Positions 8,153 through 18,741 of a stretch of 36,193 bases of DNA are shown one piece after another; positions within the stretch are counted from its first letter, which is position 1; each line of letters starts with the position of its first letter. The stretch is from contig JAJXVG010000010.1 of the NCBI GenBank assembly GCA_021782315.1, forward strand, positions 1 through 36,193. The letters run 5' to 3'. The position numbers and the translations under genes are program-made. The notes beneath the pieces were generated by a model. The model was not told the origin of the DNA and did no database searches. It worked only from the letters and a program-made list of their open reading frames with translations. The stretch comes from Pseudomonadota bacterium (lineage in GTDB: Bacteria; Pseudomonadota; Gammaproteobacteria; Burkholderiales; Rhodocyclaceae).

Positions 8153-8308
8153 TGTAGTGTTGCACTCGGCACAGTTAAAACTGATGGATTTTTGGTCAGG
8201 GCAAGGCGCAAACCACAGCGATACCCAGTAGTATCGCGAGGATTTGCAACGCCGCCATGGCCGAAAAGACGCAGTTTTAAGTACCGGAGAGCGTGCAGCA
8301 CTACACTA
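8150..8308 (+). repeat. MITE-like inverted-repeat element, copy 1 (159 bp)
   Basis: The ends are 16-bp terminal inverted repeats with one mismatch: TAGTGTAGTGTTGCAC on the left and, read inward from the right, TAGTGTAGTGCTGCAC. Each outer edge is TA. Internally GCGATAC (8218-8224) and GTATCGC (8231-8237) form a perfect stem that extends, with bulges, to 8205-8253. A second copy lies at 23398-23561 in opposite orientation, about 93% identical (11 mismatches and one 5-bp indel by eye). There is no ORF of note. Non-autonomous mobile element is the best reading; a TA target suggests but does not prove an IS630/mariner-type origin. Confidence 0.85.
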
Positions 8309-8378
8309 GATTGAGCCGAACCGGTTCTCCCCCTATACTCGGCCAAGCGGCTGTTGTAAAACATATCGAGGAGGGGGG

Positions 8379-8438
8379 ATGGAAAATGTCTGCGCGTTCA
8401 GGTCCAAGCCTCCCCTGACGGCGATCGGCGCCGCATGA
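8379..8438 (+). CDS. Possible 19-residue leader ORF before the patatin gene
   Basis: ATG at 8379 follows an A/G-rich run (GAGGAGGGGG, 8369-8378). The frame encodes 19 residues (MENVCAFRSKPPLTAIGAA), and its TGA (8436-8438) overlaps the patatin ATG in an ATGA junction. The patatin start has no Shine-Dalgarno sequence of its own and no ATG, GTG or TTG alternative back to the in-frame stop at 8357. Translational coupling is therefore plausible. The run abuts the ATG closely, so the optimum spacing is uncertain. Confidence 0.35.
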   Translation: MENVCAFRSKPPLTAIGAA

Positions 8439-9583
8439 ACCCGACCGCCTCGAAACCGCCCAAAACCGCGCTGGTCCTGACCGGCGGTGGCGCCCGCGCC
8501 GCTTACCAGGTCGGCGTACTGCTCGCCGTCGCCAAGCTATCGAGCAATCGCCGGCAAAATCCCTTTCCCATCCTGTGCGGCACCTCGGCCGGCGCCATCA
8601 ATGCGGCCAGCATCGCCTGCCTGGCCGACAATTTCGGCAAGGCAACCGCCGTGCTGGCCAATTTCTGGCGCAACATGCACGCGGGCGACATCTATCGCGC
8701 CGATCCCCTGGGCATCGCCCAGTCCGGGGCCCACTGGATGTCCATGCTGACCCTCGGCTGGCTGATTCGAAGCCGGCCCCGTTCGCTGCTCGACAACGCA
8801 CCCTTGCGCGATGTGCTGCACAAGCATTTCGACTTCAGCGGCATCGCCCGCTCGATAGCCAACGGGGCGCTGCACGCCCTCAGCATCTCGGCATCCGGCT
8901 ACGAATCGGGCGACAACATCAATTTCTTCCAGGGTCACGCCACCGCCCAACCCTGGCGCCGCGTCCAGCGCATCGGCATCCGCGCCGAAATCTGCGTCGA
9001 TCACCTGCTCGCATCGAGCGCCATCCCCTTCATCTTTCCCGCCACCAGGATTCATCGCGAATTTTTCGGCGACGGCTCGATGCGCCAGTTGGCCCCGATC
9101 TCTCCGGCCATCCATCTCGGTGCCGAACGGGTCCTGATCATTGGCGCCGGGCGCAGGCACGAACACCAGGAGCGCAGCCGGATGGACAGCCATCCGTCGC
9201 TGGCGCAAATCGCCGGCCACGCGCTGTCCAGCATTTTTCTCGACAGCCTGGCCGTCGACATCGAGCGGATGCAGCGCATCAACCGGACGCTCTCGGCCAT
9301 TCCGCCCGAACTTCGCCAGCACGGCGACATTCCCCTGCGGCCGATCAAGACCCTGATCATCTCTCCTTCGGAAAAACTGGAACGGATCGCCACCGAACAT
9401 GCCAACGCCCTGCCCTGGGCCATGCGGACGATGCTCGGCGGCATCGGCGGCATGAACCGCCGGAGCGGGACACTGACCAGCTACCTGCTGTTCGAGAAAC
9501 CCTATACCCGGGCCCTGATCGACCTCGGTTACGCCGACACCATGGCCCGGGCCGGTGAGGTCGGCGACTTCCTCGAACTCTGA
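8435..9583 (+). CDS. Patatin-like phospholipase
   Basis: A 382-residue serine hydrolase of the patatin family (Ser-Asp dyad). The oxyanion loop is LTGGGARAAYQVG (residues 15-27), the nucleophile is Ser51 in the G-x-S-x-G motif GTSAG, and the catalytic Asp is Asp213 in GDGS. There is no clear signal peptide, so it is probably cytoplasmic or peripherally membrane bound. Expected activity is hydrolysis of acyl chains from phospholipid or similar esters; the substrate is not known. The N-terminal 10 residues are polar and could be trimmed in the real protein. It stands alone after the repeat element and may depend on the leader ORF at 8379-8438 for translation. Confidence 0.92.
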   Translation: MNPTASKPPKTALVLTGGGARAAYQVGVLLAVAKLSSNRRQNPFPILCGTSAGAINAASIACLADNFGKATAVLANFWRNMHAGDIYRADPLGIAQSGAHWMSMLTLGWLIRSRPRSLLDNAPLRDVLHKHFDFSGIARSIANGALHALSISASGYESGDNINFFQGHATAQPWRRVQRIGIRAEICVDHLLASSAIPFIFPATRIHREFFGDGSMRQLAPISPAIHLGAERVLIIGAGRRHEHQERSRMDSHPSLAQIAGHALSSIFLDSLAVDIERMQRINRTLSAIPPELRQHGDIPLRPIKTLIISPSEKLERIATEHANALPWAMRTMLGGIGGMNRRSGTLTSYLLFEKPYTRALIDLGYADTMARAGEVGDFLEL

Positions 9584-9730
9584 TGGCGACGGCCGAGTGG
9601 CGAAGCGATGAATATTTTTCAAAATTGCCGCCCGGCTGTCGCATTGCCGCAACGGCTCGGTGGTAATGTCTTGCCAGCCAGCGGACAGTCTGGTCACCCC
9701 CTCGAAACCCAAACTCGACAAGGAAAAAAC

Positions 9731-10093
9731 ATGAAATCATTAATCCAATCGTTCGCTCTCAGCATCGGCCTGCTGGTCGCCGCCCAATCCTTCGCCCAGG
9801 CGCCGGCCGCTCCGGCCAAGCCGGCAAGCCCGGCCGTTCCGGCTGCCGCGGCACCCGCCGCCCCGGCCATGCCGGCCGCCCCCACAGCCCCGGCCAAGAA
9901 GGGTGCTTACCAAACGCCGGCAACGGCTGCTCCCGGCGGCGGCGACGGCAAGGTATGGGTCAATTCCTCCTCCAAGGTTTACCACTGCCCGGGCAGCAAG
10001 TACTACGGCAAGACCAAGGCCGGCTCGTACATGAGCGAGGCCGATGCCAAGGCCGCCGGCAATCGCCCGGTGAACAAGAAGACCTGCTCCTGA
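9731..10093 (+). CDS. Secreted Ala/Pro-rich protein with a C-terminal WVN...[12 protein letters not shown] domain
   Basis: A 120-residue protein starting at the ATG at 9731 ([23 protein letters not shown]), with AAGGAAAA just upstream. Residues 1-23 are a signal peptide ending FAQ. A low-complexity linker of Ala and Pro (about 24-56) follows, then a small domain at about 70-120 with [38 protein letters not shown] and a final Cys. The two cysteines may form a disulfide. I know this C-terminal segment from many short exported proteins of unknown function; it loosely recalls the VYHxxxCxxY-type segments of nuclease tails, but no catalytic site is seen. An intrinsic terminator follows. Confidence 0.85.
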   Translation: MKSLIQSFALSIGLLVAAQSFAQAPAAPAKPASPAVPAAAAPAAPAMPAAPTAPAKKGAYQTPATAAPGGGDGKVWVNSSSKVYHCPGSKYYGKTKAGSYMSEADAKAAGNRPVNKKTCS

Positions 10094-10126
10094 TTCGCAG
10101 CCGCACCCGTCTGCGGCAACACCGAA

Positions 10127-10148
10127 CCCCGCCGCGGCGGGGTTTTTT
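10127..10148 (+). terminator. Rho-independent terminator
   Basis: The perfect palindrome CCCCGCCGCGGCGGGG (10127-10142) is followed by six T. It ends the transcript of the secreted Ala/Pro-rich protein and separates it from queA. Confidence 0.9.
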
Positions 10149-10262
10149 ATCGCCTTTCCCCCTTCTCTTTCAGCAGGCAGCTGCCGGAAAATCGGCGGAT
10201 CCGGCATCTTTCCGTCCCCGCCGGCCCACTCCTCGGCCGGAGAGAAGAATGAAATTGCCAGG

Positions 10263-10271
10263 TGATAGAAT
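10263..10271 (+). promoter_or_regulatory. Extended -10 promoter element before queA
   Basis: TGATAGAAT is a TGn extended -10 with TAGAAT as the hexamer. It lies 98 bases before the queA ATG, after the upstream terminator. No matching -35 is seen. The same motif recurs at 12524-12532 before yajC. Confidence 0.45.
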
Positions 10272-10368
10272 GTGCGCCCCGTCCTCGGTGCGCACACCGG
10301 CGACGGGCAATGCCCGGCCCCCTGTACCCCCTTCGTCTGCCTTCATGCACCATTTACGGACCACTTCC

Positions 10369-12523
<2,155 letters not shown>

Positions 12524-12526
<3 letters not shown>

Positions 12527-12532
12527 TAGAAT
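12524..12532 (+). promoter_or_regulatory. Extended -10 promoter element before yajC
   Basis: TGATAGAAT overlaps the tgt stop codon and lies 38 bases before the yajC ATG. It repeats the element found before queA. It would let the export genes be transcribed apart from the queuosine genes. Confidence 0.45.
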
Positions 12533-12569
12533 CACGTGTTCTGTTTTCAGTTTATCCGGAGTTCCAACC

Positions 12570-12899
12570 ATGATTAGCCTTGCCCAAGCCCAGACTGCTG
12601 GTGCCGCTGCCGCCGACCCGATGGGCGGTTTGCTGCAGATGCTGCCGATGATCCTGATGTTCGTTGTCCTGTGGTTCCTGATGATTCGTCCGCAAATGAA
12701 GAAATCGAAGGAACACAAGGCGCTGCTCGAAGCACTGGCCAAGGGAGACGAGGTCGTCACCCAGGGCGGCATCGTCGGCAAGGTGACCAAGGTGGGCGAC
12801 AGCTACGTCACCGTTGAAATTGCCGCCGGCACCGAAGTCGTCGTGCAGAAACCTTCGATCGGTCTGGTCCTGCCCAAAGGTACGCTGAAGTCGCTGTAA
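12570..12899 (+). CDS. yajC: Preprotein translocase accessory subunit YajC
   Basis: Inner-membrane accessory protein that associates with SecDF. The ATG at 12570 (MISLAQAQTAGAAAADPMGG) gives 109 residues; upstream in-frame codons overlap tgt and are not family-like. One transmembrane helix (about 24-44, LLQMLPMILMFVVLWFLMIRPQ) ends with the signature MIRPQMKKSKEHKALLEALAKGDEVVTQGGIVGKV, followed by a small cytoplasmic beta domain. It is the first gene of the yajC-secD-secF set, and a hairpin terminator separates it from secD. Confidence 0.97.
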   Translation: MISLAQAQTAGAAAADPMGGLLQMLPMILMFVVLWFLMIRPQMKKSKEHKALLEALAKGDEVVTQGGIVGKVTKVGDSYVTVEIAAGTEVVVQKPSIGLVLPKGTLKSL

Positions 12900-12908
12900 T
12901 CACCCAAG

Positions 12909-12928
12909 GGCGGCACTGCCGCCTTTTT
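12909..12928 (+). terminator. Intrinsic terminator between yajC and secD
   Basis: GGCGGC (12909-12914), loop ACT, GCCGCC (12918-12923), then five T. It lies 16 bases before the secD start. It probably lets only part of the transcription pass, giving more YajC than SecD/SecF. Confidence 0.75.
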
Positions 12929-12943
12929 CGCTTTGAAGCCGCT

Positions 12944-14818
12944 ATGAATCGCTACCCACTCTGGAAATACATCATCGTTGCCGTCGCCCTGGTCCTTGGC
13001 TTCGTCTACACCCTGCCCAATTTCTTCGGCGAATCGCCGGCCGTACAGGTTTCCAGTGCCAAGGTCACCATCAAGGTCGACGCCAGGGCACAGACCCGTG
13101 TCGAAGAAGCCCTGAAAGCCGCCGGTATCGCCTACGAAGGCATTCAACTCGATGCCAATGGCGTCAAGACTCGCTTCAAGGACACCGACACCCAGCTGAA
13201 GGCCAAGGATGTCCTGGAAAAAACCTTCAACCCTGACGCCAGCGATCCGCAATACGTCATCGCGCTGAATCTGCTGGCCGCCTCGCCGCAGTGGCTGACT
13301 TCGCTGCATGCCCTGCCCATGTATCTAGGCCTCGACCTGCGCGGCGGCGTACATTTCCTGCTGCAGGTCGACATGAAGGGGGCTCTGACCAAGAAGCTCG
13401 ACTCGACCTCGGCCGACCTGCGCACCCTGATGCGCGACAAGAACCTGCGCCATGGCGGCGTCAACCGCGAGGGCGACCGTATCGTCGTCAAGTTCCGCGA
13501 CGTCGAGACCCGCGACAAGGCCCGCAACCTGATCGGCGACAACCAGCCCGACCTGCAGCTCAACGACCAGGGCGACGCCGGCGAACCGAAACTGGTCGCC
13601 ACGCTGAAGCCGGAGGCCCAGAAGAAACTCGGCGAATTCGCACTCAAGCAGAACATCACCACCCTGCACAACCGGATCAACGAACTCGGTGTCGCCGAGC
13701 CGGTCATCCAGCAACAGGGCCAGGACCGCATCGTCGTCCAGTTGCCGGGGGTGCAGGACACCGCCAAGGCCAAGGACATTCTCGGTCGTACCGCGACCCT
13801 GGAAATCCGCATGGTGGACGACACGCCCGGCGCGCTGGAAGCCGCCCTCGCCGGCAACCCTCCCTACGGCACCGAAGTCTACAATGAACGGGGCGGCCAA
13901 CCGCTGCTGGTCAAGAAACAGGTCGTGCTGACCGGCGACCGCCTGACCGATGCCCAACCAGGCTTCGACCACCAGACCAACGAACCCGCCGTCCACCTGA
14001 CGCTCGATTCTGCCGGCGCCCGCATTTTCAAGGACGTGACCCGCGAAAACATCAACAAACGCATGGCCATCCTGCTCATCGAAAAGGGCAAGGGCGAAGT
14101 GGTCACAGCACCGGTCATCCGCAGTGAAATCGGTGGCGGCCGCGTCCAGATTTCCGGTCGCATGAGCACCATGGAAGCCAACGATACCGCGTTGCTGCTA
14201 CGGGCGGGCTCGCTGGCCGCGCCAATGGACATCATCGAGGAGCGGACCATCGGCCCGTCGCTCGGCGCCGAGAATATCCAGAAGGGTTTCCATTCGACAA
14301 TGTGGGGTTTCGCCGCCATCGCCGCCTTCATGGTCCTCTACTACCAGATGTTCGGCGTCGTCTCGGTACTTGCCCTGGCCTCCAACCTGCTCTTCCTGAT
14401 CGCCATGCTGTCCATGCTCCAGGCCACGCTGACCCTGCCCGGTATCGCCGCCATCGCGCTGACGCTGGGCATGGCCATCGACGCCAACGTGCTGATCAAC
14501 GAGCGCATCCGCGAGGAACTGCGCAACGGCATGCCCCCGCAGGCGGCGATTTCGGAAGGTTACGAACGGGCCTTCGGCACCATTCTCGACTCCAACATCA
14601 CGACGCTGATCGCCGGCCTCGCCCTGCTCATCTTTGGCTCCGGCCCGATCCGCGGCTTTGCCGTGGTGCACTGTCTGGGCATCCTGACTTCGATCTTCTC
14701 GTCGGTCGTCGTCTCGCGCGGCCTGGTCAACCTGATCTACGGTCGCCGGAAGAAACTGGCCAAGGTAGCCATCGGTCAGTTGTGGAAGCCCGGCATCGCT
14801 GCCGCCAACGGCAAATAA
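12944..14818 (+). CDS. secD: Protein translocase subunit SecD
   Basis: RND-type inner-membrane protein that with SecF uses the proton gradient to help pull preproteins to the periplasm. It has 624 residues, normal for proteobacteria. One N-terminal helix (about 8-25) is followed by a large periplasmic region with YLGLDLRGGVHFLLQVD (the D1/LDLRGG motif) and the head domain, then five C-terminal helices from about residue 447 (STMWGFAAIAAFMVLYYQMFG), with the RND motif GMAIDANVLINERIREEL and the TTLIAGLALLIFGSGPIRGFA segment. The start lies in a GAAG context 44 bases past yajC. secF follows 15 bases later. Confidence 0.98.
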   Translation: MNRYPLWKYIIVAVALVLGFVYTLPNFFGESPAVQVSSAKVTIKVDARAQTRVEEALKAAGIAYEGIQLDANGVKTRFKDTDTQLKAKDVLEKTFNPDASDPQYVIALNLLAASPQWLTSLHALPMYLGLDLRGGVHFLLQVDMKGALTKKLDSTSADLRTLMRDKNLRHGGVNREGDRIVVKFRDVETRDKARNLIGDNQPDLQLNDQGDAGEPKLVATLKPEAQKKLGEFALKQNITTLHNRINELGVAEPVIQQQGQDRIVVQLPGVQDTAKAKDILGRTATLEIRMVDDTPGALEAALAGNPPYGTEVYNERGGQPLLVKKQVVLTGDRLTDAQPGFDHQTNEPAVHLTLDSAGARIFKDVTRENINKRMAILLIEKGKGEVVTAPVIRSEIGGGRVQISGRMSTMEANDTALLLRAGSLAAPMDIIEERTIGPSLGAENIQKGFHSTMWGFAAIAAFMVLYYQMFGVVSVLALASNLLFLIAMLSMLQATLTLPGIAAIALTLGMAIDANVLINERIREELRNGMPPQAAISEGYERAFGTILDSNITTLIAGLALLIFGSGPIRGFAVVHCLGILTSIFSSVVVSRGLVNLIYGRRKKLAKVAIGQLWKPGIAAANGK

Positions 14819-14833
14819 CAAGGAAAACCGAAA

Positions 14834-15778
14834 ATGGAATTTTTCCGCATTCACAAAGACATTCCCTTCATGCGCCATGCGCTGAAGTTCAATATCATCT
14901 CGCTGCTCACCTTTATCCTCGCCGTCGTCTTCCTGTTCACCAAGGGGCTGCATCTGTCGGTCGAATTCACCGGCGGCACGCTGATCGAAACCCACTACGA
15001 GCAGAGCGCTGACCTGGAAAAGATCCGCGGCGCCCTGAGCAAGGCCGGATTCAACGATTACGCCGTACAGAATTTCGGCTCGTCGCAGGACGTGATGATC
15101 CGTCTGCCCTTGAAGGACAACCAGAACACCACCCAACTCGGTGAATTGGTCATGAAATCGCTGGAAGCCGAGGCGCCGGGCGCTCAGTTGCGCCGCGTCG
15201 AGTTCGTCGGCCCGCAGGTCGGCAAGGAACTCGCTGAAAATGGCGCCATGGCCCTGTTGCTGGTCGTCATCGGTATCGTCATCTACCTCGCCTTCCGATT
15301 CGAATGGCGCTTCTCGGTATCGGCCATCATCGCCAACCTGCACGACGTGGTGATCATTCTCGGCTTCTTCGCCTTCTTCCAGTGGGAGTTCTCGCTGTCG
15401 GTGCTGGCCGCCGTGCTCGCCGTACTCGGCTACTCGGTCAACGAGTCGGTGGTCGTCTTCGACCGAGTGCGCGAAACGTTCAAGAAGGTGCGCGGCCTGA
15501 ACACGCCACAGGTTCTCGATCACGCCATCACCAGCACCATTTCCAGGACCATCATCACCCACGGCAGCACGCAGCTGATGGTGCTCTCCATGCTGATCTT
15601 CGGCGGCGAAACCCTGCACTATTTCGCCATGGCCCTGACCATCGGCATCTGCTTCGGCATCTACTCCTCGGTGCTGGTCGCCAGCCCGCTGGTCATGTGG
15701 CTGGGTGTCTCGCGCGAACAGTTCATCACCAAGACCAAGGTGATCGAAGGCGCCAACGAAGAGGGCGCCGTGGTATGA
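14834..15778 (+). CDS. secF: Protein translocase subunit SecF
   Basis: Partner of SecD in the SecDF export motor. It has 314 residues; the start (MEFFRIHKDIPFMRHA) has AAGGAAAA upstream. A first membrane helix (about 20-38), a periplasmic domain beginning VEFTGGTLIETHYEQ (the EFTGG motif) and five further helices are visible, with GYSVNESVVVFDRVRETF (the RND-type functional motif) and SRTIITHGSTQLMVLSMLIFGG. Its stop codon overlaps the start of the cytochrome b gene (ATGA at 15775-15778). Confidence 0.98.
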   Translation: MEFFRIHKDIPFMRHALKFNIISLLTFILAVVFLFTKGLHLSVEFTGGTLIETHYEQSADLEKIRGALSKAGFNDYAVQNFGSSQDVMIRLPLKDNQNTTQLGELVMKSLEAEAPGAQLRRVEFVGPQVGKELAENGAMALLLVVIGIVIYLAFRFEWRFSVSAIIANLHDVVIILGFFAFFQWEFSLSVLAAVLAVLGYSVNESVVVFDRVRETFKKVRGLNTPQVLDHAITSTISRTIITHGSTQLMVLSMLIFGGETLHYFAMALTIGICFGIYSSVLVASPLVMWLGVSREQFITKTKVIEGANEEGAVV

Positions 15779-16455
15779 AAAAAGTGCTGGTCTGGGATCT
15801 CCCGACCCGCATCGTCCACTGGCTGCTCGTCGCCGCCGTCGCCGGCGCCTATTTCACCGGCGATAAAGGCGGCAGCTGGCTGACCTGGCACGAGCGCCTG
15901 GGCATCCTCATCGTCGGCCTGGTCGCTTTCCGCCTCGCCTGGGGATTTGCCGGTTCGACCTATGCCCGCTTCGCCACCTTCGTGCGCGGCCCGGCCACCA
16001 TCAAGGCCTACCTGGCGGGGCGCTGGCAAGGTCTCGGCCACAATCCGCTGGGCGCCCTCTCAGTACTCGCCCTCCTCGCCCTCCTCGCCCTGCAGTTCGG
16101 CAGCGGCCTGCTTGCGCAGAATGACGACACCGGCTTTGCCGGCCCCTTTTACGCATTGGTCAGCGAGCAGGTCGGTGAAATAGCCACCCGCCTGCACCAC
16201 AAGGTTTTCGACCTGCTGGCCGTCCTCATCGGCCTGCACGTGGCAGCCATCGCCTTCTACACGCACGTCCGCAAGGACAACCTGCTCAAGCCCATGGTGC
16301 TCGGCAAAAAGGAAGTCGGCGAAGGCGAAAGCGCCAAAGGCGGCGGCCCCCGCGCGCTGTTCGTCGCGCTCTTTGTCGCCGTCGTCGCGGCCTACGGCGC
16401 ATCCGGGGCCTGGGTGGACAAAACGCCGCCTCCGCCGGCAACGACTGCCGGGTAA
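15775..16455 (+). CDS. Cytochrome b561/Ni-hydrogenase b-type family protein
   Basis: A 226-residue inner-membrane protein with four main hydrophobic segments and histidines placed as in diheme cytochrome b subunits: His15 (TRIVHWLLVA), His39 (TWHERLGI) and the pairs in RLHHKVFDLLAVLIGLHVAAIAFYTHVRK. After a Gly/Ser/Lys linker a fifth hydrophobic stretch (ALFVALFVAVVAAYGA) leads to a short Pro-rich tail ending PPPPATTAG. The ATGA overlap with secF indicates translational coupling. Its electron donor is not encoded nearby; a c-type cytochrome or other redox partner elsewhere is likely. Confidence 0.88.
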   Translation: MKKVLVWDLPTRIVHWLLVAAVAGAYFTGDKGGSWLTWHERLGILIVGLVAFRLAWGFAGSTYARFATFVRGPATIKAYLAGRWQGLGHNPLGALSVLALLALLALQFGSGLLAQNDDTGFAGPFYALVSEQVGEIATRLHHKVFDLLAVLIGLHVAAIAFYTHVRKDNLLKPMVLGKKEVGEGESAKGGGPRALFVALFVAVVAAYGASGAWVDKTPPPPATTAG

Positions 16456-16473
16456 AAGTCGCCGCGGCGACTT
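16456..16473 (-). terminator. Perfect 18-bp palindrome, probable minus-strand terminator
   Basis: AAGTCGCCGCGGCGACTT begins right after the cytochrome b stop. On the minus strand the stem is followed by a short T run (CTTTTAC), so it can end the purB-side transcript. On the plus strand it lacks a T run. It lies 42 bases beyond the end of the 48-codon ORF. Confidence 0.55.
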
Positions 16474-16488
16474 CATTGACGACGTCGC

Positions 16489-16512
16489 CGGCAACGGCAA
16501 CGGCAACGGCAA
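16489..16512. repeat. Four tandem CGGCAA hexamers
   Basis: Four exact copies of CGGCAA lie in the intergenic space between the cytochrome b gene and the minus-strand 48-codon ORF. A simple repeat of this sort may vary in copy number between strains. No function is visible. Confidence 0.9.
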
Positions 16513-16514
16513 TG

Positions 16515-16661
16515 CTACTTGCGGTACCTGTGACGGAACTTGATCGCTTCCTCGGACTTGAAATGGGCCTGGGCGGCACCGCCAGGCTTGTGACGATCAG
16601 GACAAGCAGCGGCTTGCCTTACATCGATTTCCCCGTTCCGGGACGGGACAAAGCGGGGCAT
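16515..16661 (-). CDS. Possible 48-residue basic protein
   Basis: An ATG at 16661 opens a 48-codon frame ending TAG at 16515. The product begins MPRFVPSRNGEIDV and ends AHFKSEEAIKFRHRYRK; its second half is rich in Lys, Arg and His and looks protein-like. It starts 25 bases after the DUF2322-like gene on the same strand, with only a weak GTGGGG ribosome site. I do not recognise it. The terminator-like palindrome beyond its end (16456-16473) fits a transcript that includes it. It could equally be noncoding spacer. Confidence 0.4.
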   Translation of the reverse strand: MPRFVPSRNGEIDVRQAAACPDRHKPGGAAQAHFKSEEAIKFRHRYRK

Positions 16662-16686
16662 CCGGCCCCACTTTTAGCGCCAGGGA

Positions 16687-17004
16687 TCAAACTGCAAAAA
16701 CGTGCTTGACGCGCAGGGCCGGCTGGCCGCTTTCGATCGCCAGCAAGCGGGCGATATTGGGGTGCTTGCCGGGATTGGCACGCTCGTCGTCGGTGTGCTC
16801 GGCGAATATTTCCAGCCCTTTTCTCGCCGCCTCGGCAGTGATCGAGCCGTAGGTCTGGGCCAGATGGTTGTACACTGCCAGCGAGCCCTGGCTGCCGGCC
16901 TTGTTTTCGATACTGGCGAGAACATTGCCCTCGGCATCGAGCAGGTTGATGGCTGCCAGATGCGAGATGCCCGGCAGTTTTTTCAGATTTTCGGCAAAAG
17001 ACAT
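16687..17004 (-). CDS. DUF2322-like protein
   Basis: A 105-residue soluble protein, MSFAENLKKLPGISHLAAINLLD at the start, then a central NKAGSQGSLAVYNHLAQTYGSI, EAARKGLEIFAEHTDDERANPGKHPNIARLLAI and a short tail. This pattern fits the DUF2322 family, as I recall it, of unknown function; a database check is needed to be sure. Its ATG overlaps the stop of the upstream zinc-ribbon gene by one base (TAATG), so the two are coupled. It is the third gene of a purB operon. Confidence 0.75.
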   Translation of the reverse strand: MSFAENLKKLPGISHLAAINLLDAEGNVLASIENKAGSQGSLAVYNHLAQTYGSITAEAARKGLEIFAEHTDDERANPGKHPNIARLLAIESGQPALRVKHVFAV

Positions 17005-17279
17005 TATTTTCGTTCCCGTTTGGCTTTGAACAGGCCGATGATCAGTCCTGTCGTGAAGAAAGCGATCGGCAGGACGACGACCAGCGCCTTGATGCCGCGC
17101 ACGGCGCCAAAATGATAAAGCAGCCAGACGGCGGGCAGGAGGCCGAGAAACAGGCCGATCGCCCCGCCACGGATACCGCCGCGAATGACGTCGCTATCCG
17201 TGCTTTTCCGCCCGCCGGTGCAATGGGGGCAGTAGATGGCGTCGGCCGGCACTTCCCGGCCGCATTTGGCGCATTGCAT
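17004..17279 (-). CDS. Zinc-ribbon membrane protein
   Basis: A 91-residue protein with an N-terminal zinc ribbon, Cys3-x2-Cys6 and Cys17-x2-Cys20 (MQCAKCGREVPADAIYCPHC), and then two hydrophobic helices (about 38-55, GAIGLFLGLLPAVWLLYHF, and 64-84, ALVVVLPIAFFTTGLIIGLF) ending in a basic tail KAKRERK. It is probably an inner-membrane protein with its ribbon in the cytoplasm. The ATG begins on the base directly after the purB stop. Function unknown; the operon link to purB may only be shared expression. Confidence 0.85.
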   Translation of the reverse strand: MQCAKCGREVPADAIYCPHCTGGRKSTDSDVIRGGIRGGAIGLFLGLLPAVWLLYHFGAVRGIKALVVVLPIAFFTTGLIIGLFKAKRERK

Positions 17280-18677
<1,398 letters not shown>

Positions 18678-18708
18678 TTACCTGCCCGGCGAAGCGCTCG
18701 CCATACGC

Positions 18709-18714
18709 TATAAT
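18709..18714 (+). promoter_or_regulatory. -10 element of the GST gene (TATAAT)
   Basis: A perfect TATAAT lies 27 bases before the ATG at 18742. The GC-rich sequence upstream shows no good -35. It is in the 94-base divergent gap with purB. Confidence 0.5.
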
Positions 18715-18741
18715 CCAACTCCCCAAATCACAGAGCATGCG

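Noticed and set aside
8150-8308. A CRISPR repeat or a decayed IS with a transposase
   Set aside because: There is no repeat-spacer pattern and no transposase-like frame inside either copy.
10094-10368. A possible riboswitch or regulatory RNA before queA (for example preQ1)
   Set aside because: I looked for a preQ1-type hairpin and A-rich tail near the queA start and saw none. Only the terminator and an extended -10 are supported.
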